NCBI RefSeq assembly: GCF_021390245.1
Contig: NZ_JAJUXH010000016.1
Span: 25,527-89,526, forward strand
Origin: Dyadobacter sp. CY323
Lineage (GTDB): Bacteria > Bacteroidota > Bacteroidia > Cytophagales > Spirosomataceae
Length of the DNA: 64,000 bases
Direction of reading: 5' to 3'
This document shows positions 8,794 through 17,644 of the stretch, piece by piece. A program made the position numbers and the translations under genes. Under the pieces are notes generated by a model. It did no database searches, was not told the origin of the DNA, and was given only the letters and a program-made list of their open reading frames with translations. Positions within the stretch are counted from its first letter, which is position 1, and every line of letters begins with the position of its first letter.

Positions 8794-11352
8794 ATGAAAC
8801 AAACTGTACTTTCTAAGTGGAGTACTATGCGTGTGTGCATGGTGCTCGCTCTTACTCTTGTCATTTCTGAGCTTTCTGCGCAGCAACGGTACTTCGCCGT
8901 CACCCTCGTAAATGAAAACGATTACCCAAACCTGGAAACCATTGAGTCTGCCAGTGAAGTAGGTTGCAACGCAGTGGCGCTGACGATCCAGTGGGGAGCC
9001 ATTCACGGCAAGATGTCGCGTATCACCAAGGCTGAAAAGGGAGATGCCGCCAACCTGTGGCACCAGTACGACGTGCAGATCGCCAAGGCTGTCTCGCTCG
9101 GAATGAAGGTCGCGATCAACATTGCGGTGAGTACCGGCGACGACGCATCAAACAGTAGCAGCGACCGGTACGGGGTTAATACCGCCGATGGTTGGCTGAA
9201 GGAGGACCGCATGGTTGTAGCCAATTACGATGGCCAGGAAGCGGTAATGCAAAAATACGGCGGCGCGATCCGGCCAGGGATCAATCTTCAGTTTGTCATG
9301 ACATCACTTTCGGCCCAGTCTACCAGAGACAGGATCACGAATTTTACAAAAGAGGTCATTCAACGATACAATTATCTTCAAACTGCGGGTAACCTGCTTT
9401 ATACCAACGTGATTTTCTCACGCCAGGGTGAGGGGGAATTCGAAATGGGCAGCACGAAATACCATTATAACCAGCAGCTTGACATGGGTTCGGCCCTGGC
9501 AGATTATTCGGGTGTTACAGCCTCGGCTTATCGTAACTGGCTGAAAGGTAAGTATGGTACCATTACCTATTTGAATTCGGCATGGGGAACTTCCTACTCC
9601 TCTTTTGATGATGTCCATCCCAACAAACCTTCCAATTCGACTTTTACAGGCCCGGCGGGGACAGACTGGTTTGTGTTCCGCACGGCGCTCCTGAAAGAGG
9701 TAAACGACATTTTTAAAGATGCGGTGAAAAGTGTTAACTCAGGCATCAAGGTGATCAGTCACCACGGTTCGTCTTACGACAGGTTATCCCGGGGGCGCGG
9801 CACATTGCATTTCAACGAAATCGCTGCAAATCTTGATGGGATAAAAATTAACGATGGTGTAGAATACGATCATCGGTTTGCTTTGGACTTGCTGAGGAGC
9901 AACATGCCGGGCAAATTGTATGTGAATGAGGCTGCGTATATAGATAACATTCAGACAGTCGTGAGGCAGGCGCGGGAAAGCTTTACCCACGGTGCGAATG
10001 TGGTATGTATCTTCTATCTCGAAAATGCATTGCAGCATTCGGGAACGGAGGAAGCGTTGCAGGACCTTACAGATACCTGGGTTAAAAACAAGCAGGTGAC
10101 AAAGCCAACTCCCTCCAACAACAGCAGCTTTACGTTGTCGGACATGATCGCAAGAGACGGTTGCACCACCAATCGGGATAATTACTCAGACGATTGTGAT
10201 GCTTACAAGAACTGGCGCAATGCGTACAATAATGGCGGAAATATTCCTGTAAATATTTTTCTCAACGACGATGTTACGCCCCAGGGATGTTTTTACAAAG
10301 ACCTGAAACTTGCTTCAAATGGCCAGGAAGTGAGCGTGATGGTGCCTAATAACCGTGATATCCACGTGACGGGAAACGACTGCCGCGTTATTGCTACCGT
10401 AAAAGGGAATGGTCTGAGTAATGGAAATACGCCGCTGACGGCTTCCGTGACGATCGATAACGATGTGAAAAATTACAAGGGTCAGCCATTGGTTCAGCGG
10501 CATTTTTACTTTACGCCTGCAAATTCAAATCCTTCCGAGAAGAATGTTACGCTTTATGTGGGCCAGTCGGAGCTGAGCGCTTTCAATGCCGTGAGTTCGG
10601 TAAAGCTGCCAAAGGATGCCGCTGACAGCGATAATTTCAAAAATAAGTTGCGGATATTTCAATGGGCGGGCAAGACAATGTCGGGAACTCCGGCCATTAT
10701 CGACCCGGCTGACACTGCGATCCAATGGGATTCGGTCTTAGGATTATGGCGAATCACCTTCACGGTGAACACCGTATCTTCCTTTTACATTACTGCCGAA
10801 AGCGCCACGCCGCTTCCTGTAAAACTGGTTCGTTTTTCTGGTGAAAATATCGAAAATGCGGTCGCGCTGCAATGGGAAACTTCCGAGGAAACTCATAGCG
10901 ATCACTTCGAGATCGAGCACAGCGAATCGGGGAAAATCTGGAACCTGGCAGGTAGGGTAGCGGCTTCGGAAGAAAGCGCCGTTTTGCAGAAATACACATT
11001 TACACACGCCAACCCATCGGCGGGTGAAAACCTGTACCGGTTGAAAATGGTCGATCAGGATAGCACATTTGCCTATTCAAAAATTATTTCGGTGAGCGTC
11101 GACGGAGTGGATAAGCTGGTTTTGTATCCCAATCCGGTTGTTGGAAATCACATCCAGCTTCAATATGCAGGTGCATTGCCCGACGTTACATTCTCCGACA
11201 TGAGTGGTGTCGAAATTCCGGTTGTGACCGAAAAGACCGAGCATGATAAGCTATCGGTGAGAACACAGTCCAAACTCAATCCCGGGCTTTACATTTTAAC
11301 TGCGGGTTATGGTGCAAAACAGGTCAGATACAAGGTTGTAGTGGTAAATTAA
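8794..11352 (+). CDS. Secreted GH42-like glycoside hydrolase candidate with T9SS sorting domain
   Basis: The 852-residue product has a signal peptide (to about residue 29, ISELSAQ), then a TIM-barrel-like region of about 420 residues. The stretch YRNWLKGKYGTITYLNSAWGTS closely resembles the conserved part of GH42 beta-galactosidases. Candidate catalytic glutamates are in QGEGEFEMG and in LYVNEAAY, but this assignment is inference. A middle beta-rich region (about 440-670) has no recognised family. The last 80 residues (LVLYPNPVVGN ... GLYILTAGYG ... YKVVVVN) are a type A T9SS C-terminal sorting domain, so the protein should cross the outer membrane and be released or surface-attached. It stands alone behind a terminator and an inverted repeat rather than in a glycan locus with SusC/SusD. 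Confidence 0.75.
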   Translation: MKQTVLSKWSTMRVCMVLALTLVISELSAQQRYFAVTLVNENDYPNLETIESASEVGCNAVALTIQWGAIHGKMSRITKAEKGDAANLWHQYDVQIAKAVSLGMKVAINIAVSTGDDASNSSSDRYGVNTADGWLKEDRMVVANYDGQEAVMQKYGGAIRPGINLQFVMTSLSAQSTRDRITNFTKEVIQRYNYLQTAGNLLYTNVIFSRQGEGEFEMGSTKYHYNQQLDMGSALADYSGVTASAYRNWLKGKYGTITYLNSAWGTSYSSFDDVHPNKPSNSTFTGPAGTDWFVFRTALLKEVNDIFKDAVKSVNSGIKVISHHGSSYDRLSRGRGTLHFNEIAANLDGIKINDGVEYDHRFALDLLRSNMPGKLYVNEAAYIDNIQTVVRQARESFTHGANVVCIFYLENALQHSGTEEALQDLTDTWVKNKQVTKPTPSNNSSFTLSDMIARDGCTTNRDNYSDDCDAYKNWRNAYNNGGNIPVNIFLNDDVTPQGCFYKDLKLASNGQEVSVMVPNNRDIHVTGNDCRVIATVKGNGLSNGNTPLTASVTIDNDVKNYKGQPLVQRHFYFTPANSNPSEKNVTLYVGQSELSAFNAVSSVKLPKDAADSDNFKNKLRIFQWAGKTMSGTPAIIDPADTAIQWDSVLGLWRITFTVNTVSSFYITAESATPLPVKLVRFSGENIENAVALQWETSEETHSDHFEIEHSESGKIWNLAGRVAASEESAVLQKYTFTHANPSAGENLYRLKMVDQDSTFAYSKIISVSVDGVDKLVLYPNPVVGNHIQLQYAGALPDVTFSDMSGVEIPVVTEKTEHDKLSVRTQSKLNPGLYILTAGYGAKQVRYKVVVVN

Positions 11353-11433
11353 GACAAATGATTTGTAAATTTGGCTGCCTTCCTGCCCCTCTCCGGATTT
11401 TGGGCAGGAGGGTTGTCCTACATATTTACACCT

Positions 11434-13077
11434 ATGTCAAGATTCTGGAAATCTGTTATTCCATTTATCCTCACCCTGTTACCTGTTGCCGTTTACCTCA
11501 TTTACGCTTTCACAAATTCCAGTCCGTTGTTTTTCGCCGATGATTTTCATTTGCTGAAAACGGTGGTTTGGATGCACGATACGGACAGTCTGTCCGAGAA
11601 ATTCAAACTGCTGATCCAGCAGCATAACGAGCACCGCATTGTGGTGCCCCGGTTGCTCACATACCTCGATTACAAGCTGGAAGGTCACATCAACTGGCCG
11701 ACGCTGATAGTGGTGGGCAATCTTCTCTGGATCGCGGTCCTTTGGTTTTTCTGGAAAGCATTCAAAAGTCTGAATGTGCCTTTCTGGATGTTTATCCCCA
11801 TTCCCTGGATCTTTTTACAGCCCCAGTATTCTGACAATGTAACCTGGTCGATCAGCATTCTGCAACAATCCGTGATCGTATTCTGGTTTGGGTTGTTTTG
11901 TTTTTTGTGTGCCAAAAGATTGTACAAACAGGCGTTGATCGTAGCTGTAATGGCCACATTTACACACGGTAATGGCATTTTTAGTTTTTTGATCGGTATA
12001 ACCTTCCTATCCCTCGACCGTAACTGGAAAGGTGCCCTGAAATGGCTGGGCGTTCTTATCCTGGTAGGTCTCATTTATTTCTGGGGATTTGAAAAAGGCC
12101 AGAATGCAGATTTTCAGAAAAGCCTTTCGGATCCGGGCCGGCTGATCGCGGCTTTTTTTGCCTTTTTTGGGGCTCTGACCAAAGTTCAGCTTACGAATGC
12201 CTTGTACTCGGTTCTTTGCGGGGCAATTTTCGTGCTGGTACTGGGTGTTTTTTTGATACCAAAACTGCTAGCCTATTTTTCCGAAAAACGGGAACTCACT
12301 TTTTTTGAAAAGCTTTTGCTGGGAAATGTGCTTTTCGTAGGCATTACAGCGGCTTTGATATGCGTTTCCCGAAGCTGGGGCGGTGTCGAGAATGTGATGG
12401 CGCCACGGTATCAGCATTACGCGCCATTTGTCGCATGCTGGGTATATCTGGTCTTGATTCTGGTAACAGCCAAAAGCCTGAGAAATATCGTTGCCTCCGC
12501 GTTCATTCTGGCGGCAGTTCTCTTTAACGGGCTATGCTATTTTGTTTACAATGAAGAGATTGTTTACCGGAAAAACGGACTGGTTGCGGATGCAGAAAAC
12601 TGGGCTGCCAATCACGTCTTTTTAAACTATGCATCATCCTTCAATCAAAACATCAAAGAGCCTTATACGGACGCTGTAAATGAAGGGATTTGTGCAAAAG
12701 TGCCCTCGGTGCTGCATATCGAAGGGAAGGGTAAGCTGGCGGACGGTAATGCGATTGTAACCGTTGAAAAAAAGATACTTACCGAACAGGATGCCAGCGG
12801 AAGTTATCAGCGCGATTATTTTAAAATAGCAAACACAAGTCTTCGGGGGGCTTCCTTTCTATACCTGCAAAACAGCCTCGACCAGAAAGGCTACTGGCTC
12901 GCAACACGCTTCGCAAACGTGGGAATACGCCGCCTGATCACATTCCGGGAGCTTTACAAGCCTGGATTTACTGCTGAATTTCTCACCGAAAATGTTCCCG
13001 CCGGCGATTACCGGATTGGTATTCTGAACGATAATCAGTTTGGGTGGACAGCCAGTGTGGTAACAATACAGAAATAA
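11434..13077 (+). CDS. Polytopic membrane protein of unknown function
   Basis: About 547 residues. The first 400 hold roughly nine or ten hydrophobic segments (for example FILTLLPVAVYLIYAF, LIVVGNLLWIAVLWFFW, VLILVGLIYFWGF, IFVLVLGVFLIPKLLAYF). The luminal loop after the first helix contains FFADDFHLLKTVVWMHD and an HNEHR motif, an arrangement reminiscent of GT-C type glycosyltransferases, where acidic residues in the first loop bind polyprenyl-phosphate sugars. The C-terminal 150 residues are soluble. I chose ATG 11434 over TTG 11371, which overlaps a stretch with no signal character. I do not recognise a named family; the GT-C suggestion is only a topology-based guess. Confidence 0.6.
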   Translation: MSRFWKSVIPFILTLLPVAVYLIYAFTNSSPLFFADDFHLLKTVVWMHDTDSLSEKFKLLIQQHNEHRIVVPRLLTYLDYKLEGHINWPTLIVVGNLLWIAVLWFFWKAFKSLNVPFWMFIPIPWIFLQPQYSDNVTWSISILQQSVIVFWFGLFCFLCAKRLYKQALIVAVMATFTHGNGIFSFLIGITFLSLDRNWKGALKWLGVLILVGLIYFWGFEKGQNADFQKSLSDPGRLIAAFFAFFGALTKVQLTNALYSVLCGAIFVLVLGVFLIPKLLAYFSEKRELTFFEKLLLGNVLFVGITAALICVSRSWGGVENVMAPRYQHYAPFVACWVYLVLILVTAKSLRNIVASAFILAAVLFNGLCYFVYNEEIVYRKNGLVADAENWAANHVFLNYASSFNQNIKEPYTDAVNEGICAKVPSVLHIEGKGKLADGNAIVTVEKKILTEQDASGSYQRDYFKIANTSLRGASFLYLQNSLDQKGYWLATRFANVGIRRLITFRELYKPGFTAEFLTENVPAGDYRIGILNDNQFGWTASVVTIQK

Positions 13078-13205
13078 CGACGGACTGCCTTCAACGGTTC
13101 GTTTTTAGCGGTGTTATCCCTAGGTTAAGACGTAAAAAAATCCTATCTTTACATGCCTAAAAAGCCAGAAACTGGTTCTTTTTATCCAAGTGAAAAACAA
13201 ACTAT

Positions 13206-15161
13206 ATGTCAAACGAAACAGTGCTTGAAGTAAACAGCTATTCCGCTGAAAATATCCAGGTTCTTGAAGGTTTAGAGGCTGTACGGAAACGTCCGGCGAT
13301 GTACATCGGTGATACCGGTTTCAAGGGTGTTCACCATTTAATTTGGGAAGTTGTCGACAACTCCATTGATGAGGCAATGGCCGGTTATTGCGACACCATC
13401 AATGTAACGGTTGAAAAAAATAATTCCATTACCGTTCAGGACAATGGTCGCGGTATCCCGACCGGAATGCACTCAAAAGAGGGGCGATCTGCTCTGGAAG
13501 TGGTACTTACGGTACTCCACGCAGGTGGTAAATTTGATAAAGATACTTACAAGGTTTCGGGAGGTTTGCACGGCGTGGGGGTTTCCTGCGTGAATGCACT
13601 TTCTATACACCTCCGTGCGGAGATCCACCGCGAGGGGAAAATTTTTGAGCAGGAGTTCAGTGAAGGTAAGCCTCTGTATGCGGCCAGGGTTATCGGGGAT
13701 TCTGATAAGACCGGGACTTTCATACACTTTTTGCCGGACGCGACCATTTTTACGGTTACCGAATTCAAGTATGAAACGATAGCAACCCGTTTACGGGAAT
13801 TATCCTATTTGAACAAGCGTATCCGCATTACCCTGGAAGACAAGCGCGAAGAGGATGAAGACGGTAAATTCCGGGGCGAGGAATTCTATTCCGAGATCGG
13901 TTTAAATGAATTTGTTGCCTACCTCGATGCTACCCGTACACCGCTGATCCCGGAGCCGATCCACATGGAAACCAACAAAGGAACTGTTCCTGTGGAGGTT
14001 GCCATGATGTATAACACATCTTACAGCGAGAATGTGTTTTCGTATGTGAATAACATCAATACCATCGAAGGCGGAACGCACGTTTCCGGTTTCCGCGCCG
14101 CATTGACGAGAACACTGAAAAACTACGCGGAAAAGCTGGGTATCCTTGCAAAGGAAAAGATCGAGATCAGCGGGGATGATTTCCGTGAGGGACTTACAGC
14201 CGTTATTTCAATCAAAGTTCAGGAGCCGCAGTTTGAAGGTCAGACGAAAACGAAGTTAGGTAACTCGGAAGTAACCGGGGTGGTAAGTCAGGTTGTGGCT
14301 GAAATGCTTGATACCTATCTCGACGAACATCCGAAGGAAGCGCGGGTTATTATCGATAAAGTTATTTTGGCTGCCAAGGCACGTATCGCTGCTAAAAAGG
14401 CGCGTGAAATGGTTCAGCGCAAGAACGTACTGACCGGTACCGGACTTCCCGGAAAGCTTTCGGATTGCTCTGAAACCGACCCTAACGTATGTGAATTGTA
14501 CCTGGTCGAAGGGGATTCTGCGGGTGGAACTGCCAAACAAGGCCGTAACCGCGCCTACCAGGCCATTTTACCACTCCGGGGTAAGATCCTGAATGTGGAA
14601 AAAGCACAGGAATACCGCATTTACGAAAATGAGGAGATCAAGAACATGTTCACTGCCATGGGCGTGCAGATCGGAAAAGATGGCGATGAACGTGCATTGA
14701 ATATTGACAAACTGAGATACCACAAAATCGTGATCATGACGGATGCGGATATCGACGGTAGTCACATTCGTACGCTGATCCTGACATTCTTTTTCAGATA
14801 TATGAAGATCCTGATCGATCACGGTTATATCTACATTGCCCAGCCACCTCTGTACCTGGTCAAAAAAGGCCGGGAGGAGCGTTATTGCTGGACCGAACTA
14901 CAACGAGAGGAAGCAATTCGCGAAATAGCCGCCGGAAAAGAAGATTCTGTGAACGTGCAGCGATATAAAGGTTTGGGTGAAATGAATGCCGAGCAGTTGT
15001 GGGAAACGACAATGAATCCGGACAAAAGGAGCCTCAAACAAGTTTCAGTTGAATCGGCAGCGGAAGCAGATCACTTATTTTCAATGCTGATGGGCGACGA
15101 AGTTGCTCCTCGGCGTGATTTTATTGAGAAAAATGCCAAATACGCACGCGTCGACGTGTAG
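13206..15161 (+). CDS. gyrB: DNA gyrase subunit B
   Basis: The 651-residue protein is the ATPase subunit of DNA gyrase, which introduces negative supercoils with GyrA. The N-terminal GHKL ATPase domain shows the EGLEAVRKRPAMYIGDT strand, the Mg-binding VVDNSIDEA and the GGLHGVGVSCVNALS lid loop. The transducer domain follows, then the TOPRIM domain with LVEGDSAGG and the DxD in MTDADIDGSHI, and the C-terminal QRYKGLGEMN. Length is typical of the short Bacteroidota GyrB without the proteobacterial insert. Being gyrase rather than ParE is supported by the EGDSAGG and QRYKGLGEMN forms and overall length, but ParE paralogues are similar. It is monocistronic, with a strong terminator at 15185. Confidence 0.95.
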   Translation: MSNETVLEVNSYSAENIQVLEGLEAVRKRPAMYIGDTGFKGVHHLIWEVVDNSIDEAMAGYCDTINVTVEKNNSITVQDNGRGIPTGMHSKEGRSALEVVLTVLHAGGKFDKDTYKVSGGLHGVGVSCVNALSIHLRAEIHREGKIFEQEFSEGKPLYAARVIGDSDKTGTFIHFLPDATIFTVTEFKYETIATRLRELSYLNKRIRITLEDKREEDEDGKFRGEEFYSEIGLNEFVAYLDATRTPLIPEPIHMETNKGTVPVEVAMMYNTSYSENVFSYVNNINTIEGGTHVSGFRAALTRTLKNYAEKLGILAKEKIEISGDDFREGLTAVISIKVQEPQFEGQTKTKLGNSEVTGVVSQVVAEMLDTYLDEHPKEARVIIDKVILAAKARIAAKKAREMVQRKNVLTGTGLPGKLSDCSETDPNVCELYLVEGDSAGGTAKQGRNRAYQAILPLRGKILNVEKAQEYRIYENEEIKNMFTAMGVQIGKDGDERALNIDKLRYHKIVIMTDADIDGSHIRTLILTFFFRYMKILIDHGYIYIAQPPLYLVKKGREERYCWTELQREEAIREIAAGKEDSVNVQRYKGLGEMNAEQLWETTMNPDKRSLKQVSVESAAEADHLFSMLMGDEVAPRRDFIEKNAKYARVDV

Positions 15162-15184
15162 CTGTTAATTCCAGTAAATATTGG

Positions 15185-15225
15185 GAACGGATGGCTGTCA
15201 TTTACAGTCATCCGTTCTTGTTTTT
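15185..15225 (+). terminator. Terminator after gyrB
   Basis: GAACGGATGGCTGT (15185-15198) pairs with ACAGTCATCCGTTC (15204-15217) over 14 positions with one G-U wobble, a 5-nt loop, and a following TTGTTTTT tract. A strong intrinsic terminator 23 bp after the stop codon. Confidence 0.85.
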
Positions 15226-15259
15226 GGTCCCAATGATAACACAAAATTCACGTAGCCGA

Positions 15260-15275
15260 AAACAATAGATTGTTT
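15260..15275. promoter_or_regulatory. Short dyad upstream of ppk1
   Basis: AAACAAT-AG-ATTGTTT is a perfect 7+7 bp dyad with a 2-bp centre, 55 bp before the ppk1 ATG. It has the size of a dimeric repressor site but no known regulator can be assigned. Confidence 0.3.
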
Positions 15276-15329
15276 AGATTCGTTGAAATTTAAGGACTAT
15301 TATTAATTGAACGATAATTGAACCGAGTT

Positions 15330-17642
15330 ATGCCAGTGCAAGAAGAGACTACATATAGCAATGAGAAAAAAGGCAAATTCACCAGCCTTTTTGCTTTTTT
15401 CAAAAGCTCAAAAGAACCGGATCCGGTTGACGACAACAAAGCGGCAAGCTCCACCGGAAAAGCGATCACACAGGTTCAGCAGAGCGATATGATTAGCCGC
15501 GATTTGAGCTGGCTTAAGTTCAATGAGCGCGTACTCGATCAGGCGACAAATAATGAACGCAACTTGTTCGACCGTCTGAAATTCCTGGCCATTACAGCTT
15601 CCAACCTGGATGAGTTTTTTACGATCCGCGTGGGTAGTCTTTACAATTACCTCGATTTTGGGAAAGAGCGGCTTGATTATTCGGGGCTGAGAGAAATCCC
15701 TTTCCGGAAAGTGTTAATGCGCGAATTGCATGACTACGTTCGCCGCCAGAATGAATGCTATACAAACCAGCTGGAGCCGTTGTTTGCGTCCCACGGTTTT
15801 CGAATTGTCGGGCTCGATGCGGTTGTTGCGGAGGAACAGGCGGCGGTGGAAGAATATTTCGAGCGGACGATCTACCCGATGCTCACACCCATGCTTTTTG
15901 ATTACACGCACGCATTTCCGGTTTTGCTGGCCAAAGTATTGGTGCTCGGCGTAATTACCCAGGTAAAAGGTACTACATCCGAGGAGGACCGGAAACTGTC
16001 ATTTGTACAGCTGCCGTCTAATTTGCCCCGCTTTTATGTGATTGAACGGGAAGATGAGCTGCTTTTCCTTCCGATTGAATTCATAGTCCGCGCCTATATA
16101 AACAAACTTTATAGAAACGTGGACATTGTTTCTACCAATCTGTTCAGGATCCTTCGAAATGGCGATTTTACATTGGAAGAAAGTGATGATATCGAAGCGG
16201 ATTTCATTGACGAAATCAGACAAAAAATTAAAAACAGGCGTCTCGGGCGTGTCGTGCAGGTTTCCATTGAGCCGGATACCAACCCCGACCTTTTGAATTT
16301 GATTAAAAAGAGGTGGGAAATAGATGATTATAACGTTTTCCCAACAGAGGGAATGATCGACTATACCGCTCTCTGGGGCATTATCAAGCATCCGGAATTT
16401 AAAGATCAGATCCCGCCGGTCCGTCCTCCAGTCCCTGCATTGGGAATGGACCGCGACCGCATACCTGATATTTTTGAGGTGATGCGTGAACGTGATATTC
16501 TTCTGCATCATCCATATAATAACTTTGAGCCAGTTTTGCAGCTCCTGGAACAGGCTGCGGAAGATCCGAAGGTATTGTCCATTAAACTGACAATCTATCG
16601 GTTAGCCAAAAATTCGAGGGTAACGGAAGCATTACTTCACGCTGCTGAAAATGGCAAGCACGTTGCCGTTCTTTTCGAAGTGAAAGCCCGGTTTGATGAG
16701 GAGAATAACATCCGCGAGGCGCAGCGTTTGCAGAAAGCCGGCTGCTTTGTGATCTATGGAATCGGCTTACTAAAAACGCATACGAAACTTCTGCTGATCG
16801 TTAGAAATGAAGGCAACCGGGTTCTGCGTTACGCACATTTATCCAGCGGAAATTACAATGAAGATACATCCAGGTTATATACCGATACCGGTTTGCTAAC
16901 CTCGAATGAGGAGTATACCCACGATATTTCGGAGTTTTTCAATGTCATTACGGGACATTCCATTCCTTCTGAATACCAGAACCTGATCACGGCGCCGCGT
17001 TATATGCGTGCAAAACTGATCGAGTTGATCCAGCAGGAAGCGGAGAATGCAAAAGCCGGATTGAAAAGTGGAATTTGTATTAAAATAAACTCCCTGGAAG
17101 ATAAGGATACGATCCTAGAACTTTACAAAGCTTCCGAAGCTGGCGTTCCGATCCGGCTTATTGTGCGGGGAATGTGCTGCCTGCGTCCAAAACGGGCCGG
17201 TTTGAGTGAGAATATTACCGTGAGATCGCTGGTCGGGGATTTTCTGGAACATTCGAGAATATTCTACTTTCACCAGAATGGAAATCCGTTGTTGTACGGC
17301 GGCAGTGCGGATGCAATGGTGCGAAGTTTCGACAGGCGCATCGAATCACTTTTCAAGCTCGTTGATCCGAGGGTGAAACAGGAGGCGATTCACATTTTAT
17401 ATTATAGTTTAAAAGACAATGTGAATGCATATGAGCTGCAGGAAGATGGTAACTACATCAAATGTGAGATCCCGGAAGGCGTAGAACCTCTGAATGTGCA
17501 TACGGCTTTTTACGATATCACGCTCGAAGAAGTAATGGCGACGCATTTGTTTGTAGAAGAAGACCAGGCAAAAGAACAGGCTCTACTATCCGGAGCGGTT
17601 GAACCGGAAATTCACATCCCGGAAGAGACTGAAAATCAATAA
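15330..17642 (+). CDS. ppk1: Polyphosphate kinase 1
   Basis: The 770-residue enzyme reversibly makes long-chain polyphosphate from ATP. After a divergent, charged N-terminus the family core starts at SRDLSWLKFNERVLDQA, followed by SNLDEFFTIRVGSL. The two phospholipase-D-like catalytic domains contain KLTIYRLAKNS, the autophosphorylated histidine in RYAHLSSGNYNEDT and the second-domain RGMCCLRP. Length fits PPK1. ATG 15330 is preferred over TTG 15318 four codons upstream. The gene ends two bases before the convergent murF-alr stop. No exopolyphosphatase is adjacent. Confidence 0.94.
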   Translation: MPVQEETTYSNEKKGKFTSLFAFFKSSKEPDPVDDNKAASSTGKAITQVQQSDMISRDLSWLKFNERVLDQATNNERNLFDRLKFLAITASNLDEFFTIRVGSLYNYLDFGKERLDYSGLREIPFRKVLMRELHDYVRRQNECYTNQLEPLFASHGFRIVGLDAVVAEEQAAVEEYFERTIYPMLTPMLFDYTHAFPVLLAKVLVLGVITQVKGTTSEEDRKLSFVQLPSNLPRFYVIEREDELLFLPIEFIVRAYINKLYRNVDIVSTNLFRILRNGDFTLEESDDIEADFIDEIRQKIKNRRLGRVVQVSIEPDTNPDLLNLIKKRWEIDDYNVFPTEGMIDYTALWGIIKHPEFKDQIPPVRPPVPALGMDRDRIPDIFEVMRERDILLHHPYNNFEPVLQLLEQAAEDPKVLSIKLTIYRLAKNSRVTEALLHAAENGKHVAVLFEVKARFDEENNIREAQRLQKAGCFVIYGIGLLKTHTKLLLIVRNEGNRVLRYAHLSSGNYNEDTSRLYTDTGLLTSNEEYTHDISEFFNVITGHSIPSEYQNLITAPRYMRAKLIELIQQEAENAKAGLKSGICIKINSLEDKDTILELYKASEAGVPIRLIVRGMCCLRPKRAGLSENITVRSLVGDFLEHSRIFYFHQNGNPLLYGGSADAMVRSFDRRIESLFKLVDPRVKQEAIHILYYSLKDNVNAYELQEDGNYIKCEIPEGVEPLNVHTAFYDITLEEVMATHLFVEEDQAKEQALLSGAVEPEIHIPEETENQ

Positions 17643-17644
17643 GA

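Noticed and set aside
15999..16511. A 170-residue minus-strand ORF inside ppk1.
   Set aside because: It overlaps the conserved catalytic region of ppk1 and has no family features.
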